From the NCBI GenBank assembly GCA_045614365.1, contig JAZLCV010000031.1, positions 1 to 12,905 on the forward strand: a stretch of DNA of 12,905 nt, read 5' to 3'. The notes beneath the pieces were generated by a model. It ran no database searches, was not told the origin of the DNA, and worked only from the letters and a program-made list of their open reading frames with translations. This stretch comes from SIG480 sp045614365 (GTDB lineage: Bacteria > Bacillota > Clostridia > Oscillospirales > JAAYXM01). Made by a program: the position numbers and the translations under genes. This document shows positions 8,001-12,579 of the stretch, piece by piece (position 1 is the first letter of the stretch; each line of letters begins with the position of its first letter).

Positions 8001-10833
8001 CCGTTATATCCGCATCTGTGGAAAGAAGCATTTCTTTCCCATCAACCGTAATCAGATCCTCATCGAAGCTATATTCTATTTCTGTATCCTCAATTGGAAT
8101 ATGCGTTCCGTTTGAGAGGTACGCAAAAACCTCAAAGCTCGTCTCCTCACCCGGACCAAGACGCGGTGAATATATATCAACCGCAACCTCATTTATAATG
8201 GATTCGCCATCAAAGGCAATGCTGTTTATATCTGCATTACATCCCGTGCTTGATGCATTTTTGCCCGATATCCTCATAATAAGCAGATAATCTCCGGCAC
8301 CATCAAAGGTTGCATCAGGGAGCATTATACCGTACTCATCTTCTGTTTTGTTGTACAAATCAGCACTGCCAAGCTTATACGCACCAAAAAGATATCCTTC
8401 CGGATTTGCCGCAACAGCGTCGCTATACGGAACCGCCCATACATCAACGATACCGGATTTCTTTGTACGCTCAGCATTTACCGTTATCTGATAACGCCCC
8501 TTTTCCGGAACAGTTATCACGTCGGTGAGAAGTTCTCCTTCATTTTCCTCAAAGGTAAGAGTTTCAGGCACGTAGGTAAATGTTTCGCCGGCAAGCTCTT
8601 CAAGCTCGTCTGTCACCGTTACGGTGAACGCATCGCTCGTAATAGTTTTCCCGCGCAACTCAACCTTAGTGCGAACCTTCGCTGAGCCCACAGTTTCACC
8701 CGCCACAAGACTGTCTCCGTCGATGGTAACATATTTGCTTCCCGATTCAATTTCATAGCTGATAACAGCTCCGACAGGAATGGTTTCAGAACCGTCACCC
8801 AGTCTCACAACCGGAACAACACGGAAGCTTCTTCCGATATATGCCGTTGTATTTCCGGAAATCTCAACGCTTTCCATGCCGTAATCATCATTGACCTCAA
8901 CGATATCACGGGCACGCAAAACAAAACCATCAGCAATAACAGTTGTTTCGATAACCGCCGTGCCTTCTTTCAAGGAACGGATAATTTTGCCGTCCTCTAT
9001 TCTGACAACGTCATTTCCCTCAACAACGGCATAGTTTACATAGCCAAGGTTTGACATATCGGAAAGCGCAGCTCCCGTGTTCATTTTTCCCGTCGTCCCT
9101 ATTATCTCTGTAGTTTCGTCAACGCCTATTTTGTCATATGTAAAAGAGGTGTCTACACTCTCAATATATGTTCCGTCAAGTGAAATGCCATTAATAGCAA
9201 TAAACACATGGCTCTTCTGAACTGCACCTGCAGAATTTGTCGGAACAATATCTCCGTCTTCAATAGCTCCGGCGCGCTCTGCACGGAAGAGAATTATATG
9301 CTCAGTTTCTTCATTCCCCGCGAAATCTGCTTTTCCGAAATCCACCACCGATGCAGTGTTACCATATATGTCTATTTCAGAAAGCTTCTGCACCCCAGTT
9401 GACATTGCATCAAGCGCGGCTGTTATCTCATCGTTCGTCTTGTTCCCATAGGTTGCACCATCAAGCACATACACACTCCAGATGCAGCCCTTATAATTCT
9501 CCGGACGCTGCATTTTGACATTGTATGCCCCCGCAGTAATCCCTCTTACCTTGAACGCAACCCAAGCTCCGTATGCACCGCCATCAAAATAAGTTCCATT
9601 GGTAGCATTTAACCGAGTTGATGCTGAATTCAACGTCTCTGTAAAGTATTTCCAGTCGCGTTTATAATCCGTACCGACAAAATAATCGTCGATGCTTCTT
9701 GTATCAAGTGCTGATGTTGAGCCTGTTATATACTCAAAATCAACCTTTGCCTTTTCTTTTGAAATTATATTCTTTGGCAGTAAATCAAAATCAATTACCT
9801 TGCCACTGAACGTGCGCGTATTTTCCGCAACGGTCACCTTTATTTCCGTGCTCTTGCTTCCGCCGAGTCCGCTTGCCAGCTTACCTGTTACTTTAAGCGT
9901 TGCTTCGCCCGTTGCGGCGGCATAAAGCTTTCCGTCGCTTGTTTTTATAACAGCACCATCGTCGTTTTTTGTAAGCTCAATTTTCTCAATAACCTTTTCG
10001 CCGCCGATTTCTATGCCGGATGTTCCAATCCATGTAAGCTCAGGTTCGATTTCTTCACCGACAACGGCGTTTATTGGTGCGCTTTTGATTTCCTTTAAAC
10101 CTTCCACTTTTTCAAAAGCGAGGCTTGTCATCGCAATAAACCGACCGGAATTCAGAACCGCTGTTCCGGCAGAATTTGTCGGTGCACTTTCTCCTTCGTC
10201 AATAACACCGGCTTTCACTGCCTTGAATAGAATTATTCTTTCATCGCTTGTACTGCTTACAAGCTCAATGTTGCCCAAATTAATAGTTGCATTTGCATTG
10301 CCGTAAGTATCAAACTCTGCTACCTTTATAACACCATTTCCAAGCGTATCGCCAACAGCCGTAGTGATTGTTTCTGTATTCGCGTTGCCGTAAATTGCAG
10401 CATCAAGAATATACATCGCCCAGATGCAGCCTTTTTTACTGCTTGCAGGCTTGCCAAAGGTAACATTATATATTCCATTCGAGATTCCTTTGACCTTAAA
10501 CGCCATCCACTGCCCATACTGACCTCCGTCAAAATACACACCATTACTGTCTGTCATAAGCGGATTGCTTGTAAGCGTCTTACTGAAATACTTCCAGTTA
10601 CGCGAATATCTGCTTCCGTTATAGTATTCCGTAATCAAAAGCGGATTCAACGTATTCCCGCTTGTGACATAATTTGTGTAATCCGATTCATTGTTTCTAA
10701 TCGTTTTTGAAAGAAAATCATACGTCACCGTGCCTTCTCCTGCAGCGAAAATCACCGTCTGCGGCAGAAGGCCGATAATCATCGTCAGCGCAAGAAGCAA
10801 TGACATAACCTTGCTCATTTTTCCTTTTCTCAT
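2026..10833 (-). CDS. Giant S-layer-anchored heparinase II/III-type polysaccharide lyase with repeated beta modules and Ig-like domains
   Basis: A 2935-aa surface enzyme. The signal peptide (1-31) ends near IFAA. Four copies of a beta-rich module lie at about 35-245, 340-555, 747-878 and 1072-1262. They are separated by Ig-like, mostly Big_2-type, domains at about 246-339, 556-746, 879-1071 and 1263-1443. A heparinase II/III domain follows: helical toroid part from about 1445, with a Cys-x2-Cys-x25-Cys-x2-Cys zinc-ribbon-like motif (1525-1555), Cys-His near 1874 and His-Tyr near 1941; then a beta-sandwich part with GHGH near 2115 and SHNTVVV near 2156. After a poorly assigned stretch comes an Ig/cadherin-like domain (2594-2675), a low-complexity linker with nine consecutive Gly, and three SLH domains (about 2750-2935) that would bind cell-wall polymer. 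Family members cleave uronic-acid polysaccharides by beta-elimination; the substrate here is unknown. The start at 10833 has AAAGGAGG seven bases upstream and directly precedes the signal peptide; an in-frame ATG at 10869 has neither. It has its own promoter. Two palindromic repeats are translated inside linkers. Confidence 0.88.
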   Translation of the reverse strand: MRKGKMSKVMSLLLALTMIIGLLPQTVIFAAGEGTVTYDFLSKTIRNNESDYTNYVTSGNTLNPLLITEYYNGSRYSRNWKYFSKTLTSNPLMTDSNGVYFDGGQYGQWMAFKVKGISNGIYNVTFGKPASSKKGCIWAMYILDAAIYGNANTETITTAVGDTLGNGVIKVAEFDTYGNANATINLGNIELVSSTSDERIILFKAVKAGVIDEGESAPTNSAGTAVLNSGRFIAMTSLAFEKVEGLKEIKSAPINAVVGEEIEPELTWIGTSGIEIGGEKVIEKIELTKNDDGAVIKTSDGKLYAAATGEATLKVTGKLASGLGGSKSTEIKVTVAENTRTFSGKVIDFDLLPKNIISKEKAKVDFEYITGSTSALDTRSIDDYFVGTDYKRDWKYFTETLNSASTRLNATNGTYFDGGAYGAWVAFKVRGITAGAYNVKMQRPENYKGCIWSVYVLDGATYGNKTNDEITAALDAMSTGVQKLSEIDIYGNTASVVDFGKADFAGNEETEHIILFRAERAGAIEDGDIVPTNSAGAVQKSHVFIAINGISLDGTYIESVDTSFTYDKIGVDETTEIIGTTGKMNTGAALSDMSNLGYVNYAVVEGNDVVRIEDGKIIRSLKEGTAVIETTVIADGFVLRARDIVEVNDDYGMESVEISGNTTAYIGRSFRVVPVVRLGDGSETIPVGAVISYEIESGSKYVTIDGDSLVAGETVGSAKVRTKVELRGKTITSDAFTVTVTDELEELAGETFTYVPETLTFEENEGELLTDVITVPEKGRYQITVNAERTKKSGIVDVWAVPYSDAVAANPEGYLFGAYKLGSADLYNKTEDEYGIMLPDATFDGAGDYLLIMRISGKNASSTGCNADINSIAFDGESIINEVAVDIYSPRLGPGEETSFEVFAYLSNGTHIPIEDTEIEYSFDEDLITVDGKEMLLSTDADITEKKIAELEVIVTYKGYSKAGTITIIIDKYFGVNTERKALLYGDNVFSVGNVVEFAAAIELNNQQVVRIPSENVKYTIVNNDREAVSYDADNVTIRAMQNGDATIKAEISFRGNIYESEEVDISVIEQTNANPNIDIWFTKGGHAGETIQVLTDATSYTASRKWKLDSVEGSKNTLHLYAANGQFQFDPLAENKYIALRINVPGTGKYKITAQSNNCRYRSGRFDMYIVPADEVTDISSIPETETCVGHMDFWDKATTNPGTVGDVLDVCKEYEFKSGGEYIVLLNLVPGLSAGAAGVIKADKGDTIYPTYISFAEVNAMADAEMTLGKNAINIGEETDVSLALTTVESLPIEINENLLSVIYRSSDSTVATVDKDGKVTGISEGEAQICAVITYGGVTKAVRVPLTVKDASELVGIEMKLGADSVYVYGSTDIALYATMSSENVIRIPEKYITWTLSDDSVAEIENGYITGKAVGETGISAVVSDDFKTGAETAVITPSTLRVEWDATIDPAIYTLKERENAKNNAKKYSWAKSQVKTAVDNADKYLASFDAIYAMLSPEGIPRCRLARHTYDPNVYFCGHCGFNIGENVSIYGWSADPIARPWKIQCPNCKRLFPSNDFGSFYELGLSESKTYWNYLDALQKHHELFVCEDVKAGNECSHTAPAESAPEPGSAQWIKNDPRDDDWYEYYGYGIEGGFLTNDLYDEMDDGWGVDDGFGYKQKFVATPGEIGYHKLYYNNGDGYARYVDGTHDGPVQHTYIAYYLHEAVWFGAGGSKSAYVVRKALNAFRDAFLYTGDAKYGRAGAIMLDRIADIYPAFDWYQWGKFRGDSYRGKITDPVWEHHLSELFATCYDAFLPIYNDRKVIEAISLNPLYKVDKNGYYVLDESGEKILLNAKDNPGAIRKAVEDGILKETYKSVREGKNWGNFGVCHKAVATAAIALNKMPETGEMLDWLMQYEAQPLSSGDYIRDNEGGSVAAKLINDVDYDGNGNENSPHYNGTWITNLSGAAELMAGYKKYPAADLYKNPKFMKMFTAQMKTMLGGYYGAQIGDAGYTATKSQFMGFAAALSAFNITGDREIAQALYLYNKIYNGGDKEKLNGTIFDEDPKEVAERIEAIVEEYGEFDLSGTLMAGYGFAALRAGEKFESAAVSTESNTNRDFAMYFGSGSGHGHLAALNLYISAFGLNMAPDLGYPEQTGNQPNRYQWVKTTISHNTVVVNEKEQNTAAVGKAHHFDSDERVRVMDASADVYSETDDYRRSVIMVDVNDEVAYGVDFFHVKGGNDHLYSFHSQSDEVSAVSGLGEVVVQPTYENENGELIGTYAGPDVMYGNDPGGNAPNNVYPLGYTWLKNVRTYNSPEKDFSVEFKVKDWRKVLEQKADLRLRMTMLADEPMEEVSFAIGLPPQRAENKDIGELEYVLVRNKGNDLDTTFTTVFEPYEAGDKYIASIKKLPMLRDASSRPGLNDSYAAVRVEHTSGRIDYVMYSTNTEALYTITDGNTQISFRGFSGVLTLENGNVAYRYLNDGDILELSGEVIEDTIPAAYTGTVESFTTDYVFDNFITYTPAVGETVDTELIKGKYVYIENDGVKNSIYEILDAKPDGDNIKLSLGNTTLIRSFVDAYDPDAGYVYNIAKGQSLRIPLSEVVDYSPVVAPIDEVTVSAGSSITIPFNAISPTGKVLTFTNSNLPRGMSVNAEAQTITWKPDSSQVGENHVALIASDGTLETAVHFTVTVYGSTTSKPSTENSGTSSEGTGSAGGGGGGGGGAAPTDTPSVGDADSSLGEGASDEEKTDGENTAPDASGETDNIRFTDLGNHAWAAESINALAADGIIKGTTANTFSPANNITRADFAILLVRAFDLKSDSTENFADVSAADYFASELVIARNTGIVNGIGDNKYAPRNTITRQDMMVIVYRALEASLALKGGEPSNDGGGISPSQYPDFTTVASYAKEAVSTLVGAGLVNGKSGKIAPVDYTTRAEVAVLIKRILDYVK
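2195..2250. repeat. Palindromic repeat element translated in frame between SLH2 and SLH3
   Basis: Within 56 bases lie a 6-bp stem at 2195-2210 (GAGGGA / TCCCTC), a 6-bp stem at 2212-2227 (ACCGTC / GACGGT) and a CCCT/AGGG pair at 2234-2243, all set in a GGGAGG / GAGGGA framework. It is read in frame as a Gly/Pro/Ser-rich insert (residues about 2862-2880) in the linker joining SLH domains 2 and 3. The framework resembles short dispersed repeats I remember from many Clostridia genomes. That resemblance is from memory, and other genomic copies cannot be seen here. Confidence 0.55.
2579..2632. repeat. Cluster of abutting palindromes at the linker/SLH1 junction
   Basis: Three inverted repeats stand head to tail: an 11-bp perfect stem with a 3-base loop (2579-2603), an 18-base perfect palindrome (2601-2618) that shares three bases with it, and a 5-bp stem with a TTTT loop (2619-2632). 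They encode the end of the acidic linker and the first residues of SLH1. The density is far above that of the surrounding coding sequence. Confidence 0.65.
2654..2696. repeat. REP/MITE-like palindromic element translated in frame in the pre-SLH linker
   Basis: Two adjacent hairpins, GCTCCCTC-ccc-GAGGGAGC (2654-2672) and GTCGGC-atc-GCCGAC (2674-2688), are followed by TGAGGGAG. On the coding strand this reads in frame as Pro-Ser-Val-Gly-Asp-Ala-Asp-Ser-Ser-Leu-Gly-Glu-Gly-Ala, in the low-complexity linker just after the nine-glycine run. I recognise this two-hairpin layout and its translation from memory as an abundant short dispersed repeat of Clostridia genomes, usually intergenic. Its identity needs a genome-wide copy count. 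Confidence 0.65.
7048..8595 (-). repeat. Diverged copies 3 and 4 of the beta module (protein-level repeat)
   Basis: Copy 3 covers about 8200-8595 (residues 747-878) and copy 4 about 7048-7620 (1072-1262), with two Ig-like domains between them. Copy 4 keeps the opening Arg-x-Trp-Lys, an Ala-x-Asn-Gly before the central strands, a Gly-x-Tyr turn, a Met-Tyr-Ile-Val-Pro strand in place of the Trp-containing one, a Glu-Tyr-Ile-Val-Leu-Leu strand and a closing Ile-Ser-Phe. Copy 3 lacks the N-terminal third but keeps Gly-Arg-Tyr, Asp-Val-Trp-Ala-Val-Pro, Ala-Asp-Leu-Tyr, Tyr-Leu-Leu-Ile-Met-Arg and Ile-Ala-Phe-Asp-Gly. Homology to copies 1 and 2 is inferred from this shared order of motifs. Confidence 0.6.
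9169..10731 (-). repeat. Copies 1 and 2 of the RxWK/KGCIW beta module (protein-level repeat)
   Basis: Copy 1 covers about 10099-10731 (residues 35-245) and copy 2 about 9169-9816 (340-555). Both have Arg-x-Trp-Lys-Tyr-Phe, then Asn-Gly-x-Tyr-Phe-Asp-Gly-Gly, Gly-x-Trp-x-Ala-Phe-Lys-Val, Gly-x-Tyr-Asn-Val, Lys-Gly-Cys-Ile-Trp followed by Tyr-x-Leu-Asp, a Tyr-Gly-Asn, Ile-Ile-Leu-Phe and Pro-Thr-Asn-Ser-Ala-Gly. The same set appears in the secreted 391-aa protein next door. The alternating pattern and aromatic positions suggest a beta-sandwich that may bind carbohydrate. I cannot assign it to a named family. Confidence 0.75.
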
Positions 10834-10840
10834 AATTTTT

Positions 10841-10848
10841 CCTCCTTT
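10841..10848 (-). promoter_or_regulatory. Ribosome binding site fixing the start of the giant surface protein
   Basis: AAAGGAGG on the minus strand, seven bases before ATG 10833. It rules out the upstream in-frame ATG at 10869, which would place 12 unrelated residues before the signal peptide. Confidence 0.85.
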
Positions 10849-10883
10849 GGTTCTATGAGTTTTCCACATATGTACTATTATGA

Positions 10884-10917
10884 TATCATATACGCGCCGG
10901 ATTTTCTCTCACAATTG
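10884..10917 (-). promoter_or_regulatory. Predicted sigma-A-type promoter of the giant surface protein gene
   Basis: On the minus strand a -35-like TTGTGA (10909-10914) stands 18 bases from a -10-like TATGAT (10885-10890). The -10 lies inside a 12-base perfect palindrome (10879-10890), a possible operator half. The start of transcription would fall near 10878, giving a leader of about 45 bases that contains the ribosome binding site. The block matches the promoter of the 391-aa gene in spacing and in CAATTGT, GAGAAA and TATGATA. It lies just after the terminator of the upstream operon, which supports independent transcription. Confidence 0.5.
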
Positions 10918-10947
10918 ACCATTTTAAAAAGAATGTAAGGCAAAATA

Positions 10948-10977
10948 CGGACGGTATGATGTATGTCATACCGTCCG
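10948..10977 (-). terminator. Intrinsic terminator after the small-protein gene
   Basis: A 12-bp perfect stem (arms 10948-10959 and 10966-10977) with a six-base loop starts nine bases after the stop of the 52-aa gene. On the minus strand it is followed by TATTTTGCC, a short T-rich tract. It would end the 391-aa/52-aa operon before the promoter of the giant gene. Confidence 0.75.
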
Positions 10978-10986
10978 GTTGTTTGT

Positions 10987-11145
10987 TTAGTCTATTCTGT
11001 AGCTTGTGAGGTTCATTCCGCGGTCGGAGCTCATTGAGGTTGTTCCGCCCGAGAAGAGCGATAAAAATCCATCGCCCGATGTTGTTATAACATCTGTTTT
11101 TTCAAGCTCTATAATCTCCATTTTCGGAGCTGTATAATTCTTCAT
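10987..11145 (-). CDS. 52-aa small protein of unknown function (DVITTSG motif)
   Basis: A short open frame with ATG at 11145 and TAA at 10987. A consensus TAAGGAGG (11155-11162) lies nine bases upstream and overlaps the stop codon of the 391-aa gene, which suggests translational coupling. The protein begins MKNYTAPKMEIIELEKTDVI, continues TTSGDGFLSLFSGGT and ends in a Ser/Arg/Asp-rich tail. There is no signal peptide, membrane segment or cysteine. I do not recognise a characterised family. From memory, short proteins starting with Lys-x-Tyr-x-x-Pro and carrying Asp-Val-Ile-Thr-Thr-Ser recur in Clostridia genomes, but their function is unknown to me. The Tyr-x-x-Pro start resembles leader peptides recognised in some peptide-modification systems, yet no modifying enzyme is in view. 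The strong ribosome binding site, tight operon position and terminator directly after it argue that it is a real gene. Confidence 0.75.
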   Translation of the reverse strand: MKNYTAPKMEIIELEKTDVITTSGDGFLSLFSGGTTSMSSDRGMNLTSYRID

Positions 11146-11154
11146 TTTTCTTTG

Positions 11155-11162
11155 CCTCCTTA
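11155..11162 (-). promoter_or_regulatory. Ribosome binding site of the small-protein gene, overlapping the upstream stop codon
   Basis: TAAGGAGG on the minus strand. Its TAA is the stop codon of the 391-aa gene and its GGAGG lies nine bases before ATG 11145. This is the main evidence that the 52-aa frame is translated, and that the two genes are coupled. Confidence 0.8.
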
Positions 11163-12335
11163 ATTACTCTTAAGCGTTGCCTGATATGTAGAGCCCTCGA
11201 TTGTTGTTTCTCCGCCGACGCTTACTGCATAAGGCTTAAAGTTAATTATCTGACCTGTGAAGCCTTCGGTAAGAGTTTTCCTTACAACGTAAAGGTATTT
11301 ACCGGAAAGTCCGAAGTCAGTAGCGGTGTAGGATAAGGTCGAGTCATCATCATTGGTCATTGTGAGACGCTCATAGACAGTATCTGTTTCAATTCTTTCC
11401 TCAGCATCTCCCAACTTAAATCCCACCTCGCTGTAATCAAGAGAGTCAATAGCTGAGATAAGGTACAGATTGGAAGTTCCATTATCCGTGTGCTCTATAA
11501 ACGCGGCAGTATCACCAAATACATCTGCATTTTTAGCCGCAGTGGTTTTTGTGAAAGAAAGAGCAAACATTGAGATGTATCCTGCAGTTTTGCTAATTGA
11601 TGTTTCTTCTCCATCAAGAACTCCATCTCTTTCCACACGGAAAAGGAGAATATATTCTGTTGATGCATCACCAGTCAATTTTACATTTCCAAACTCAATT
11701 TCATTATACGGAGTGGTATTAGTTGTAATTTTATTTGCAGGAGCAGCGCTGTCATATATAAAATTACTTGTACTATTCGGAATTTCCGCTCTCCCATATA
11801 AATCCGCTTCTCCGATTTTGATTACACCCGAAGAAGAAGTTTCCACAGCAGTTGTAATAGTGGTTATGTCTGCAGAACCATAAACAGAATCATCCAAAAG
11901 ATATAATCCCCAAATGCATCCTTTTTGAGGTACTGCATTAATTTTTATATTGTAAATTCCACTCTCAAAGCCTCTTATCTTTATGGCAAACCAGTCCTTA
12001 TTTTTACCATCTGAAAAATTCAAACCATTTGGGGCTGACATAGAGCTTGTTCCAGAAAAATTTTGAGCAAAATATTTCCAATTACGATAATACGTTTTCT
12101 TCGTATCATATGCAGCAGTGCCTTTATCAACATAATTCCCAAGCGTAGTTATGTCCGCTATTTTCGCAGTCCCACCCGCATTCAATTCATATATATTTAT
12201 GTTTCTTGGCGCAAACCCCATTACTATCTTATCCCCCACCTCTGCGGCGGATGCGAACATTGTCGGCATTACTGCAATAACGAGGGACAGAACAAGCACT
12301 GCCGATATTACCTTTCTTAAAATTCCTTTTTTCAT
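11160..12335 (-). CDS. Secreted protein carrying one copy of the RxWK/KGCIW beta module
   Basis: A 391-aa secreted protein. Residues 1-31 form a signal peptide (basic start, hydrophobic core, Ala-Ser-Ala-Ala cleavage region). Residues about 35-264 are one beta module homologous to copies 1 and 2 in the giant neighbour: Arg-Asn-Trp-Lys-Tyr-Phe at 84-89, Trp-Phe-Ala-Ile-Lys at 115-119, Lys-Gly-Cys-Ile-Trp at 138-142, Glu-Ala-Asp-Leu-Tyr-Gly at 176-181, Ile-Leu-Leu-Phe-Arg at 229-233. An extra stretch of about 20 residues (185-208) is absent from the giant's copies. Residues 265-391 look like a separate beta domain beginning with a Tyr-Ser-Glu-Val-Gly-Phe strand, a pattern I remember from Clostridia secreted proteins. 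Cys140 is the only cysteine. There is no SLH domain, sorting signal or membrane anchor, so it is probably released or held non-covalently. The start has AGGAGGT (12345-12351) upstream. It shares a promoter design with the giant gene, implying joint expression. A carbohydrate-binding role is inferred, not shown. Confidence 0.8.
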   Translation of the reverse strand: MKKGILRKVISAVLVLSLVIAVMPTMFASAAEVGDKIVMGFAPRNINIYELNAGGTAKIADITTLGNYVDKGTAAYDTKKTYYRNWKYFAQNFSGTSSMSAPNGLNFSDGKNKDWFAIKIRGFESGIYNIKINAVPQKGCIWGLYLLDDSVYGSADITTITTAVETSSSGVIKIGEADLYGRAEIPNSTSNFIYDSAAPANKITTNTTPYNEIEFGNVKLTGDASTEYILLFRVERDGVLDGEETSISKTAGYISMFALSFTKTTAAKNADVFGDTAAFIEHTDNGTSNLYLISAIDSLDYSEVGFKLGDAEERIETDTVYERLTMTNDDDSTLSYTATDFGLSGKYLYVVRKTLTEGFTGQIINFKPYAVSVGGETTIEGSTYQATLKSN

Positions 12336-12371
12336 TTTGATTTGACCTCCTGAATCTGCAACGAGGAACTC

Positions 12372-12411
12372 TTATGTTGGATGTATCCAACATAAATGGG
12401 GCACCCCATTT
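12372..12411. promoter_or_regulatory. Two abutting palindromes in the leader of the 391-aa gene
   Basis: An 11-bp perfect inverted repeat around a 2-base centre (12372-12395; core ATGTTGGAT / ATCCAACAT) overlaps by two bases an 8-bp one (12394-12411; AAATGGGG / CCCCATTT). They lie between the predicted promoter and the ribosome binding site, 20 bases before the latter. They could be a regulator operator or leader RNA hairpins that stabilise the mRNA of a highly expressed secreted protein. No matching pair precedes the giant gene. Confidence 0.5.
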
Positions 12412-12437
12412 GCATAATTAAATTTTATAATTTATTT

Positions 12438-12471
12438 TATCATAAAAACATTGCCATTTCTCGTACAATTG
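12438..12471 (-). promoter_or_regulatory. Predicted sigma-A-type promoter of the 391-aa/52-aa operon
   Basis: On the minus strand a -35-like TTGTAC (12463-12468) stands 18 bases from a -10-like TATGAT (12439-12444), in AT-rich DNA. The -35 is part of a 12-base perfect palindrome GTACAATTGTAC (12463-12474), a possible operator. It lies directly after the terminator of the solute-binding protein gene. The layout repeats in front of the giant gene. Confidence 0.5.
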
Positions 12472-12510
12472 TACATAGTTTTAAATATTTGTTAATATTT
12501 TTGTCCGCAA

Positions 12511-12555
12511 ACAACAAAACAACCGCAGGAAAACTCCCTGCGGCCGTTTTGTTGT
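12511..12555 (-). terminator. Strong intrinsic terminator of the solute-binding protein gene
   Basis: A long hairpin with arms 12511-12529 and 12537-12555 and a 7-base loop. In minus-strand RNA the two central positions form G-U pairs, so the 19-bp stem is unbroken; in plus-strand RNA they would be A-C mismatches. The second arm ends in GTTTTGTTGTTTG, a U-rich tract. The orientation supports termination of the minus-strand gene that stops at 12580. Confidence 0.85.
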
Positions 12556-12579
12556 GCACTATGTAAAAGCTTTTTTTGG

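Noticed and set aside
8614..8632. Inverted repeat TCACCG / CGGTGA inside the giant gene
   Set aside because: It is a single short stem that follows from alternating Thr-Val codons in a beta strand and has no repeat-element framework.
10834..10869. Extending the giant protein to the in-frame ATG at 10869
   Set aside because: It would add 12 residues before a standard signal peptide, and the consensus ribosome binding site lies inside that extension, pointing to ATG 10833.
10987..11145. The 52-aa protein as a lasso-peptide or other modified-peptide precursor, from its Tyr-x-x-Pro start and Thr-Thr-Ser-Gly
   Set aside because: No acidic residue sits at the ring-closing distance (7-9) after the candidate Gly, and no protease, cyclase or recognition-domain gene is in the window.
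12336..12440. A riboswitch in the leader of the 391-aa gene
   Set aside because: The leader is only about 100 bases, holds just two simple palindromes, and shows no conserved aptamer core or terminator/antiterminator pair that I can recognise.
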